In this document: positions 36,269 to 43,781 of the stretch, in pieces
Numbering within the stretch: position 1 is the first letter of the stretch
Layout of the letters: each line of letters starts with the position of its first letter
DNA from: Alphaproteobacteria bacterium
GTDB lineage: Bacteria; Pseudomonadota; Alphaproteobacteria; TMED109
Assembly: GCA_022825235.1 (NCBI GenBank)
Contig: JAJDYI010000004.1
Coordinates: 1-64,000, forward strand
Length of the DNA stretch: 64,000 nucleotides
Direction: 5' to 3'
Translations under genes and position numbers: made by a program
Notes under the pieces: generated by a model
Seen by the model: the letters and a program-made list of their open reading frames with translations, nothing else
The model's database searches: none
Told to the model about the DNA's origin: nothing

Positions 36269-36972
36269 GGGCCCCCCAGGTCGCCAAGGGCCAGACGCCG
36301 CGCAAACCGCTCTCGCACACGGGCGTCGTGAGTGGTCATCACGAGAGTCGACCCGAGACGCTCCGCTTCCTGCGTCAGCAGTTCCGCCACGGTGTCAGCG
36401 TTACGATCGTCCAGGCTCGCGGTCGGCTCGTCCGCCAACAGGATCTTTGGTTCGACCACCAGCGCCCGTGCAAGTGCCACGCGCTGTGCCTCCCCGACGC
36501 TCAGCGCTGCCGGCCGGGTGCGGGCGAACGCATCTACGCCGAGTCGACCGAGCGTGGCCTGGATCACTTCCGGGCTTGGGTCCAAGCCCGCAAGGCGCCG
36601 GGCCAGACTGAGGTTCTGCGTGACGTTGAGCGCCTGCACCAGATGCTGCCGCTGAAACACGATGGCCATGTTCCCGCCCCGGAAGCGGTCCCGCGCCGGG
36701 GGGGCCAGTGTCGCCAACTCCGTGCCCAGGACCTTGGCGGTTCCCTTGGCCGGGGTCAGGAAGCCGGCCAGGAGATGCAGGAGCGTGGACTTGCCGGAAC
36801 CGCTGGGACCGATCACCAGCCAGTGCTCGCCGCGCTCGACCCGCCAATCCAGCGCTTCCAGCACCGGTGGGCCGCCGTAGCCGACCGTCGTGGCGACCAG
36901 CTCGATCGCCGGGACCTCTCCTGGCAGGGGTGCCGTTTCAAGTCGGCGGGACGCTTGAAAGTCGTCAGTCAA
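36265..36972 (-). CDS. ABC transporter ATPase (MacB/LolD type)
   Basis: A 235-residue ABC ATPase. Walker [19 protein letters not shown], signature LSVGEAQRVALARAL, Walker B ILLADEPTASLD and the switch His in VMTTHDARVRERF are all present. The class is that of LolD/MacB/FtsE ATPases that work mechanically with FtsX-type permeases. The next gene encodes such a permease, with a 4-bp overlap. It follows the uracil-DNA glycosylase gene by 9 bp. Confidence 0.93.
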   Translation of the reverse strand: MTDDFQASRRLETAPLPGEVPAIELVATTVGYGGPPVLEALDWRVERGEHWLVIGPSGSGKSTLLHLLAGFLTPAKGTAKVLGTELATLAPPARDRFRGGNMAIVFQRQHLVQALNVTQNLSLARRLAGLDPSPEVIQATLGRLGVDAFARTRPAALSVGEAQRVALARALVVEPKILLADEPTASLDDRNADTVAELLTQEAERLGSTLVMTTHDARVRERFARRLALGDLGGP

Positions 36973-36981
36973 TTGCCCGGC

Positions 36982-37716
36982 TCAAGCCGTGTCGAGGTGC
37001 CGTTGCAGGCGTCGGAGGTCTTCCCAGGCATCCGCCTTCCGCGCCGGCTGGCGCAGCAGGAACGCGGGGTGAAACGTCGGCAGCGCCGGCACCGGCGACA
37101 AGTCTCCGACCGAGATCTCGTGCCATTGGCCACGCAGCTTGCTGATCCCAAGCCGGGTTCCCAGCAGGACGCGGGCTGAGGCCGCCCCGAGCAGCAGGAT
37201 CGCCCGCGGCCGGACCAGAGAGACGTGGGTCCGCACGAACGGCAGGCACGCAGCCATCTCCTCGTCGGTGGGAGTCCGGTTGTTGAGCGGGCGCCAAAAC
37301 ACCACGTTCGTGATGTATGCGCTGGTCCGATCGCGGCCGATCGCCGCCAGCATCTGGTCCAGGAGCTTCCCGGCGGCGCCGACGAACGGCAGGCCGACCC
37401 GGTCCTCCTCACGGCCAGGAGCCTCGCCGATCAGCATCAGACCTGCCTCGGGATTGCCGTCCGCGAACACGGTCCGATTTGCGTCCGTCCGCAGGGCGCA
37501 GCCGTGAAAGTTCTCGACCGCCGAGCGGAGTTCCTGCAGTGTCGCCGCTGGCACCGCCTGGCCGACCCCGCCGCGGTCGGCCTCGCCCTCGGCCGGTCCA
37601 GATGGCGGGGAGGTGCCCCGAAACCGATTGAGCGGGGCCGCGGCCAACGCCTCGTCCACGCCCATGTCCACGTACCAACTCAGCAGAGCCGCCGCCGCAC
37701 GGTCGCCGGACGACAT
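36982..37716 (-). CDS. Uracil-DNA glycosylase, family 4-like
   Basis: A 244-residue uracil-DNA glycosylase that removes deaminated cytosine from DNA. Motif A reads GEAPGREEDRVGLPFVG, followed by AYITNVVFWRPLNNRTPT, and motif B is PTFHPAFLL. The N-terminal 70 residues are a linker region found in alphaproteobacterial members. Classical family 4 enzymes bind a 4Fe-4S cluster with four Cys. This protein has only two Cys (in NFHGCALRT and MAACLPF), so the cluster is probably lost. Start ATG 37716 was chosen over a TTG at 37743, which would overlap the upstream gene. Confidence 0.9.
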   Translation of the reverse strand: MSSGDRAAAALLSWYVDMGVDEALAAAPLNRFRGTSPPSGPAEGEADRGGVGQAVPAATLQELRSAVENFHGCALRTDANRTVFADGNPEAGLMLIGEAPGREEDRVGLPFVGAAGKLLDQMLAAIGRDRTSAYITNVVFWRPLNNRTPTDEEMAACLPFVRTHVSLVRPRAILLLGAASARVLLGTRLGISKLRGQWHEISVGDLSPVPALPTFHPAFLLRQPARKADAWEDLRRLQRHLDTA

Positions 37717-37729
37717 CCGGATCTGCGGG

Positions 37730-37933
37730 CTAGAGAGAAGCAAACGGAACGGGCCGACCGTTGGAATCGCGGATCAGAGTCCCGGCCTCGTCCTGGGCGG
37801 CCACGTAGCGACCGTGCCCGACCCACTTGCCGACGTAGAGAACCGGTTTGACGGGCTTCCCGTCATGCGTCTTCTCGCGACGGTTGCGGCTGGCTTCAGC
37901 GCGGACCGCAGGATTGTTCTTGGTGAGCGGCAT
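37730..37933 (-). CDS. Small basic protein, unknown function
   Basis: A 67-residue Lys/Arg-rich protein beginning MPLTKNNPAVRAEASRNRRE and containing PVLYVGKWVGHGRYVAAQD. It has a clear ribosome site (GGAGAGAGC before ATG 37933), and codon usage is like its neighbours, so I think it is real. I do not recognise a family. Its composition suggests a nucleic-acid-binding or ribosome-associated role, but nothing more can be said. It opens the long minus-strand run, 13 bp before the uracil-DNA glycosylase gene. Confidence 0.6.
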   Translation of the reverse strand: MPLTKNNPAVRAEASRNRREKTHDGKPVKPVLYVGKWVGHGRYVAAQDEAGTLIRDSNGRPVPFASL

Positions 37934-38183
37934 TGCTTGCTCTCTCCGTCGGCAGGCCTACCGAAGATACTCGTGGCGCGTCCCAGCGCCAGATATAAGG
38001 TAACACACGGGGCAACCCCCCGAACGCGACCCGGCGATCGTGCCCCCGTTCGGACAGCCGGGCCCGGACGGCTTTACCTCCGGGACCGTCTCCATCATGC
38101 TGCCGACGCCGGCTGTCACTTAGTAGCGAACCCGTTCGACCATTGCGCTGACGGCGACGTTCTGCAGCGCGGAGAACCATCCG

Positions 38184-38906
38184 GTGCCGACCGACCGACC
38201 GCTCATTGGCCTGACCCTCGACCACGAAACGGCCGAGACGTACTCGAAATTCCCGTGGTACGCGCTGCGACAGAACTACGTGGACTGGATGACTGCGTCC
38301 GGGGCCGTCCCGGTCGCGCTCCCGCACGAGCCCGGCCTCGTCGAGGACCTGATGATGCATCTGGACGGATTGGTCGTGACCGGCGGCGCCTTCGACGTGG
38401 ATCCGGCGTTGTTCGGCGCGCGCGAACGCCACGCGAGCGTGACGACGAAGGACCGCCGGACGGCGTTCGAGGCTGCGATCACGCGCCAGGCCCTTGCGCA
38501 GGATCTTCCGGTCCTGGGCATCTGCGGCGGCGAGCAACTGCTCAACGTCGTGCTGGGCGGCACCCTTCTGCAACACATTCCGAGTGCGGTGGCCGCGGCG
38601 CTGGAACACGAGCAGCCCAACCCCCGCGACGAGCCCGGCCACGCGGTCGACCTCGTGGACGGCACCCGGCTGGCGACCATCGTGAGATCCACTCGGCTGG
38701 AGGTGAACAGCGCGCACCATCAGGCCGTCGACGATCTGGGTTCTGGCGTCGTGGTCAACGCCGTTGCGCCCGACGGGGTGATCGAGGGCATCGAGCACCC
38801 GGGTTACCGGTTTTGCATCGGGGTGCAGTGGCATCCCGAGTTCGCCCTCCAGGACGGTGATCGCCGTCTGGGCCGGGCCTTCGTGGCGGCAGCCGGGCGC
38901 CCTTGA
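38184..38906 (+). CDS. Class I glutamine amidotransferase-like hydrolase (peptidase C26, PuuD-like)
   Basis: A 240-residue gamma-glutamyl hydrolase of the C26 family. The nucleophile Cys is in VLGICGGEQLLN and the His-Glu pair in GVQWHPEF. GLVVTGGAFDVDPALFG and EVNSAHHQAV are family signatures. Relatives cleave gamma-glutamyl-GABA in putrescine degradation, or similar compounds, but no polyamine gene is near. Start GTG 38184 has GGAG upstream. The stop overlaps the TTG start of rluB by 4 bp, so it leads a three-gene overlapping unit with rluB and rsmD. Confidence 0.88.
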   Translation: MPTDRPLIGLTLDHETAETYSKFPWYALRQNYVDWMTASGAVPVALPHEPGLVEDLMMHLDGLVVTGGAFDVDPALFGARERHASVTTKDRRTAFEAAITRQALAQDLPVLGICGGEQLLNVVLGGTLLQHIPSAVAAALEHEQPNPRDEPGHAVDLVDGTRLATIVRSTRLEVNSAHHQAVDDLGSGVVVNAVAPDGVIEGIEHPGYRFCIGVQWHPEFALQDGDRRLGRAFVAAAGRP

Positions 38907-39622
38907 CCGGAGAGCGCATCGGACGACGTATCGCGCGGTCGGGGCTCTGTTCCCGTCGCACGGCCGAGGCGTGGGTTGCGGCCGGTCGCGTCCACGTCAA
39001 CGGGGAACGCGTGATGCAGCCCGGCCGCACGGTGGCCACCGGAGACCGGGTGACGGTGGATGGCGGCCTGCTGCCCGTCCCGGGCCCGACCCGTCTGTTC
39101 CGGCTGCACAAGCCACCCGGAGTGGTCACGGCACGCGCCGACCCGGCGAACCGGCCGACAGTGTTCGAACTCCTGCCGGGCCATCTTCCGTATCTCCATC
39201 CCGTCGGTCGCCTCGACATTGCGTCGGAAGGCCTCCTGCTCCTGACCACCGACGGCGCCCTGAAACGATGGCTCGAGCTACCGCGGACCGGCCTGCCGAG
39301 GCACTATCGGGTTCGCGTGCACGGCCGCATTGATCCGGCGCGCCTGGGGACCCTGGCCAGGGGCGTGCGCATCCGCGGCGTGCTCTACGGACCGGTCGCG
39401 GTCAAGGTGACGCGGGTCGGCAAGACCAATGCGTGGCTGCAAGTAACCGTGCACGAGGGCAAGAACCGTGAGGTCCGGCGCGTGCTGGAGCATGTCGGGC
39501 TGCAGGTCAACCGCCTGATCCGGACGGCCTACGGACCGGTTAACCTCGGCTCACTGCCGCGCGGCGGCCTCGCCGAGGTGCCGCCGGCAACGCTGCGCGA
39601 GCACTTCGGCGAGGCCCTTTGA
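38903..39622 (+). CDS. rluB: Pseudouridine synthase, RsuA/RluB family
   Basis: A 239-residue rRNA pseudouridine synthase. The N-terminal S4 RNA-binding domain spans roughly residues 4-60 (RIGRRIARSGLCSRR). The catalytic Asp is in VGRLDIASEGLLLLT, and the C-terminal part has GKNREVRRVLEHVGLQVNRL. RluB (23S, helix 89-90 region) is the likely member, with RluE/RsuA the alternatives. The start is TTG 38903 in a TTGA overlap. A similar TTGA overlap joins its stop to rsmD. Confidence 0.88.
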   Translation: MTGERIGRRIARSGLCSRRTAEAWVAAGRVHVNGERVMQPGRTVATGDRVTVDGGLLPVPGPTRLFRLHKPPGVVTARADPANRPTVFELLPGHLPYLHPVGRLDIASEGLLLLTTDGALKRWLELPRTGLPRHYRVRVHGRIDPARLGTLARGVRIRGVLYGPVAVKVTRVGKTNAWLQVTVHEGKNREVRRVLEHVGLQVNRLIRTAYGPVNLGSLPRGGLAEVPPATLREHFGEAL

Positions 39623-40179
39623 GCGGGCTCACCTTGCTTGCCGGCCGCCACCGCGGACGGCGTCTCGAAGTGCCGCCCGGCCTGAGTGTGCGGCCCACCC
39701 AGGCGCGGGTTCGCAAGTCCCTGTTCGACTTGCTCGAGCATTCACCACGCGTGGATCGAATGCTCACCGGTGCCCCGGTGCTCGACCTGTTTGCGGGCAC
39801 TGGAGCGCTCGGGCTGGAGGCGCTGTCGCGCGGTGCGGCGGCGGCCACGTTCGTCGAGCAGGATCCGGACGCGGCCGCGGCACTGGCCCGGAACGTCGCG
39901 GTGCTGGGCGAGCAGCATCGGGCTCGGATCCTCCGCGCCGACTCGCTGCACCTGCCCGCCTCGGACTTCGCCGCCGAGATCGTGTTCGTGGACGCCCCCT
40001 ATGGGGAAGGGATTGCAGGTCCTGCCCTGGATGCAGCACGCGCGGCGGGATGGGTTGCCGCGGCCGGGATCGCTGCCGTCGAACTTGGCCGTCGCGAGGC
40101 CTTTGAGATTCCTGACGGCTGCTGTCTCATCGACGAACGCGCATACGGCACGACCCGGATCTGCCTCCTCCGCACCTGA
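39619..40179 (+). CDS. rsmD: 16S rRNA m2G966 methyltransferase
   Basis: A 186-residue SAM-dependent methyltransferase. The N-terminal AGRHRGRRLEVP and VRPTQARVRKSLFDLLE are classic RsmD. The SAM loop reads VLDLFAGTGALGLEALSRGA. Motif IV, usually (N/D)PP(Y/F), is here DAPY (FVDAPYGEG), a substitution in the catalytic tetrad. Start TTG 39619 overlaps the rluB stop. The last 53 bp overlap the 3' end of the convergent ispE. Confidence 0.9.
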   Translation: MSGLTLLAGRHRGRRLEVPPGLSVRPTQARVRKSLFDLLEHSPRVDRMLTGAPVLDLFAGTGALGLEALSRGAAAATFVEQDPDAAAALARNVAVLGEQHRARILRADSLHLPASDFAAEIVFVDAPYGEGIAGPALDAARAAGWVAAAGIAAVELGRREAFEIPDGCCLIDERAYGTTRICLLRT

Positions 40180-41059
40180 CCGCGCCCGCGGCCGCCGCCC
40201 CCGGCAGGAACGAAGCCGCGCAGAGCCACCACCGAGGCCGCCGTCGGCGAAGCAGCCGAACCGCAGCCTCGGCATCGCGCCGGCGGTCGAACAGTCCGAA
40301 CACTGCGGTTCCGCTGCCCGTCATCCGCACCGCCCGGGCACCGGGCACCGCGGCCAGGGCCTGCCGGACCCTGCGGACCACCGGCGCCAACTCCGCAGCC
40401 GGACGCTCGAGATCGTTCGTGGTGCGGGCGATGTGTTGCTGCACCAATGTGCCACGCCTGGGCGCTGGGCGGGAACCCGGCCCGCGCCAGCCCGCATAGA
40501 CGCGCGCCGTCGCCAATTCGATCGCGGGCCAGACGAGGACCACGTGCCCCACCGGTGCGGGCATCGGCGTCAGGTCGGCGCCGACTCCGCCGGCCCAGCA
40601 GGGCCGCGACTCCAGGCACGCAGGCCCATCCGCGCCAAGCGCCGAGGCTGCGGCCAGCATCGCCGCTGCCCGGGGGCTGACCCCCCAGAGCCGACCCAGC
40701 GCCCGCAAGGCCGCGGCGCCGTCGGCCGTGCCGCCCGCCAGGCCGGCGCCGGGTGGAATGTGTTTCTCCAGATGCAGGGCCGCGCCGGCGGTGACGCCGG
40801 CGCGTTCCCGCAGTTCCGACGCTGCCCGCAACACGTAGTTGGCAGCGCCCAGAGAACGTACCGCACCGGCCAGCGGACCCGAGACGGTCAGTGACAGGCC
40901 GCGGGCGGGCCTGGCCCGCACGACATCGCAGAGGTCGACGAAGGCCAGCGCAGAATCGATCCGATGCAGCCCGGAAGCGGCCCGTCCGAGCACGTGAAGA
41001 TGAAGATTGATCTTGGCCGGGGCACACTCGATTTCGGCAACGGGACGCGCGGCGATCAG
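40127..41059 (-). CDS. ispE: 4-diphosphocytidyl-2-C-methyl-D-erythritol kinase, probable CTG start
   Basis: A 310-residue GHMP kinase, the fourth step of the MEP isoprenoid pathway. The N-terminus APAKINLHLHVLGRAASGLH holds the family signature. The ATP loop IPPGAGLAGGTAD is at about 101-113, and motif 3 is MTGSGTAVFGL. The signature APAKINLHLHV lies upstream of the first GTG (40993), so translation must begin earlier. No ATG, GTG or TTG is available in frame. A CTG at 41059 forms a CTGA overlap with the upstream TPR gene, exactly like the ATGA/GTGA/TTGA overlaps elsewhere here, so I use it. The Arg-rich C-terminal tail overlaps rsmD. Confidence 0.9.
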   Translation of the reverse strand: MIAARPVAEIECAPAKINLHLHVLGRAASGLHRIDSALAFVDLCDVVRARPARGLSLTVSGPLAGAVRSLGAANYVLRAASELRERAGVTAGAALHLEKHIPPGAGLAGGTADGAAALRALGRLWGVSPRAAAMLAAASALGADGPACLESRPCWAGGVGADLTPMPAPVGHVVLVWPAIELATARVYAGWRGPGSRPAPRRGTLVQQHIARTTNDLERPAAELAPVVRRVRQALAAVPGARAVRMTGSGTAVFGLFDRRRDAEAAVRLLRRRRPRWWLCAASFLPGAAAAGAVRCGGGRSGSCRMRVRR

Positions 41060-42876
41060 ATCTCGTGCTCCTCGCCGGCCGGCGGGGCCTCGTCGAACCC
41101 GTATTCAAGCTTCCGTTCGATCTCGGCCGCAAGTTCCGGATCGGGATCCGCCCGCAGCGCGTTGCGCCATTGCATGCGGGCTTCCGGCTTGCGCCCGGTA
41201 CGCCAGAGCGCGTCTCCGTAATGGCTGGTGATTACGGGATCGCCGGGCTCGGCCGCCATGGCGCGTTCCAGCGTCTCGACAGCGGTCTCGTAATCGCCCA
41301 GGCGATAATGTGCCCACCCGAGACTGTCGATGATGAACCCATTGTCGGGACGGAGCCGGACGGCCAGTGCCGCCATCGCGCGGGCCTCTTCCAGCCGCTG
41401 CCCCTGCTCAATCCAGGAGTACGCCAAGTAGTTCAGGATAAAGGGCTGGTCCGGCGACAGCTGCAGGGCCCTCTGCAGGTCCTGCTCGGCCTGCTCCCAT
41501 TGGCCGGACCGCTCGAGGGCCGCCCCGCGACCGTAGAGCAGGGGCCAGTGGTGAGTTTCAAGCCGGTCGAGGCGTTCGAGCGCCTCGGAATAGACCGCCA
41601 CGGCCTGGTCGTATTGCTTGGCGGTGGCCAGTAGCTGACCCAGGGCGCTGAGAGCCCCCACCCGGTCGGGAAAGCGGTCGCCCAATTGGCGGAACTCGGC
41701 ACGGGCCTCGTCGATCCGTTCGAGGCGACCGAGCAGGGCACCCAATGCCAAGCCAGCATCCCACGCTTCGGGAACATCCGAAGGAATGTTCCGGTAGGAC
41801 GCGAGCGCCGCCTCGTTCGCGACAAGCTTCTCCTGGACCTGTCCGGCGAGGAGACGCGCCGCGAAGAAGTCCGGCTGCAGGAACAGCGCAATCTGCACGT
41901 ACGCAAGGGCGCCCGGGTAAAACTGTTGGGAGAACAGGAGGCGGGCACCGTCAAAGAGCGTTTCGGCAACGCCAAAGGCCACGGCGTCACGACTCAGGCG
42001 CTGAGACGTCTGGTGGTCGCGGGGCGCGCTCTGAGCGTCCGTTGCCGGCGCGCCGGCAAAGCTGACCAAGCCGCCCGGCACCCGGAGTTCCGCCCCCTCC
42101 CGGAGCGCCAGTACCGTGCCGCTCAGAGGCCGGCGTAGCTCCAGCCGGGCCCGTACCTGAACGGAGTCATCGATCTGCCCGGCCGCCATGAAGTGGGCCA
42201 GCGCCGCGAGCGCTGTCCGGTCCGGCACGGCTTCTTCCCGGATTGCAGCGCGGTAGCGCCGGCCAGCGGCTTCGTGCTCACCACGGTGATCCAGAATGCG
42301 GCCCGCGTGGTAATTGAAGAACGAGACGAGCACGCCGCGTTCGACCATGCGATCGATCTGCTGGAAAGCGGCGTCCGACGGCCCCTGGGCCCCGGCGGTC
42401 CAGGCCCGCAGCACCGGGACCAGGTACCCGTCGAGACCACCCGCGGCGCCCATATGGTTCAGCAGCGATTCCGCGGCGGCCAGGTCGTCCCGGAGGATCG
42501 CGTCGGCAAGCTGCAGGAAAATCGCCAATCCCCAGGGGCTGGTTCCGGCCGGGACCAGTTCTCGAACCAGTTGAATGGCCGTCCCGACCTCGCCGTTGGC
42601 GACGAAGGTCTTGATGGCATCGGCGACCACTGCGGCCTTTTGGTCGCTCCGGATCAGCGCATGGAAGTAGGCGGAAGCAGTTGCATAGTCCCCGGACTTC
42701 GCAGCCTGCTGGGCGGCGAGATAGGCACCGAACGGCGACGCCGACTGCAGGCGATCCTCCGTCGCCCCGGCAGGGCCGCCTGTTCCCAGGACAATCGTGG
42801 CGCCGATGGCGGCGACAACGCGGATGATCACGAAACTGCGGCCTCCCGACCGTCTGTGCACGGGGCATTCTGCCAT
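41056..42876 (-). CDS. Tetratricopeptide-repeat protein, probably exported
   Basis: A 606-residue protein with an N-terminal hydrophobic signal (VIIRVVAAIGATIVLGTGG) and TPR-type helical repeats over most of its length. Clear units run near the C-terminus, for example QAEQDLQRALQLSPDQPFIL and YETAVETLERAMAAEPGDP. TPR arrays mediate protein contacts; no enzyme domain is visible. In many alphaproteobacteria such a protein precedes ispE, as here. It may act in envelope assembly, but this is only inference. Confidence 0.88.
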   Translation of the reverse strand: MAECPVHRRSGGRSFVIIRVVAAIGATIVLGTGGPAGATEDRLQSASPFGAYLAAQQAAKSGDYATASAYFHALIRSDQKAAVVADAIKTFVANGEVGTAIQLVRELVPAGTSPWGLAIFLQLADAILRDDLAAAESLLNHMGAAGGLDGYLVPVLRAWTAGAQGPSDAAFQQIDRMVERGVLVSFFNYHAGRILDHRGEHEAAGRRYRAAIREEAVPDRTALAALAHFMAAGQIDDSVQVRARLELRRPLSGTVLALREGAELRVPGGLVSFAGAPATDAQSAPRDHQTSQRLSRDAVAFGVAETLFDGARLLFSQQFYPGALAYVQIALFLQPDFFAARLLAGQVQEKLVANEAALASYRNIPSDVPEAWDAGLALGALLGRLERIDEARAEFRQLGDRFPDRVGALSALGQLLATAKQYDQAVAVYSEALERLDRLETHHWPLLYGRGAALERSGQWEQAEQDLQRALQLSPDQPFILNYLAYSWIEQGQRLEEARAMAALAVRLRPDNGFIIDSLGWAHYRLGDYETAVETLERAMAAEPGDPVITSHYGDALWRTGRKPEARMQWRNALRADPDPELAAEIERKLEYGFDEAPPAGEEHEI

Positions 42877-43214
42877 ACGTCGCTATGAATATAGGTGGTG
42901 CCGTCCTGGGTGCAGCCGCCGGCAGAAGTGAATCCGACCCCGGTGCGGAGCGCCGGCCGGCGGGCGCTGACGGGGTCCCGCCCGGCGCTCCAGGGCGGCG
43001 CGGCGCAACGGCTTGCGGAGCCCCGCGGGAAGCTGCCCTAAATCGCTGGAGCAGGAATCACCCCGCCTGCGCCGTCCCCGACACGGCCGGCGCCGCCCCC
43101 CGCGGCCAATCCCCTATGCTCTGTTGACGCCACGGAACCTGCCCGCGGCCGCACGTGGGACACGCCACGGTCTGGGACCCACCACTCGCCCGGTTACGCC
43201 AGGAGGAAGACGCC
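42877..43214. other. Divergent intergenic region between the TPR gene and nfu
   Basis: A 338-bp, very GC-rich gap. An inverted repeat GGAGCGCCGG (42947-42956) / CCGGCGCTCC (42982-42991) could form a hairpin with a 25-nt loop. CTATGCTCTGTTGACG near 43110-43126 might be part of an nfu promoter. I see no gene. Confidence 0.35.
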
Positions 43215-43772
43215 ATGTTCATCCAGACGGAAAGCACGCCGAATCCGGAAACCCTCAAGTTCCTGCCCGATCAGGCCGTGCTGGATCGCGGCACCGCTTC
43301 CTTCAGTCATCCGGACGAGGCCGATCGGTCCCCCCTGGCCGGCCGGATCTTTGCCGTCGAGGGGGTGGCAGGCGTGTTCCTCGGGCGGGACTTCATTACC
43401 GTCACCCGAGCGCCCAACACCGATTGGCAGCCCCTCAAGCCGCTGCTGCTCGCGGCCATCATGCAGCACTATGCGTCCGGCGAGCCGGCCGTGTCCGCGC
43501 CGGCCGAATCCGAGGCCGCAGCCGAAGTTCGGCCGGAGGATGCGGAAGTGGTCGCCGAAATCCGCGACCTGATCGACACGCGGGTGCGTCCGGCGGTGGC
43601 GGGTCACGGCGGCGACATCGTCTTTCACGGGTATAGCGACGGGGTCGTCATGCTGGAACTGCACGGCGCCTGCTCCGGCTGCCCCAGCTCCATGACGACC
43701 CTGAAAATGGGCGTCGAGAACATGCTGCGCCACTACATCCCGGCCGTGCAGGAAGTTCGCGAGGTTGCCTGA
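43215..43772 (+). CDS. NfuA-type iron-sulfur cluster carrier (Nfu_N + NifU C-terminal domain)
   Basis: A 185-residue cluster-transfer protein. The N-terminal Nfu domain spans residues 1-90 (FIQTESTPNPETLKFLP), followed by an Ala/Glu-rich linker. The NifU-like domain (about 108-185) holds the cluster-binding CSGC at 153-156. It delivers 4Fe-4S clusters to client enzymes. Possible clients in this window are MiaB and LutB. Start ATG 43215 has a strong AGGAGGAAG site. tsaB follows after 9 bp. Confidence 0.95.
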   Translation: MFIQTESTPNPETLKFLPDQAVLDRGTASFSHPDEADRSPLAGRIFAVEGVAGVFLGRDFITVTRAPNTDWQPLKPLLLAAIMQHYASGEPAVSAPAESEAAAEVRPEDAEVVAEIRDLIDTRVRPAVAGHGGDIVFHGYSDGVVMLELHGACSGCPSSMTTLKMGVENMLRHYIPAVQEVREVA

Positions 43773-43781
43773 ACCGGGCCC

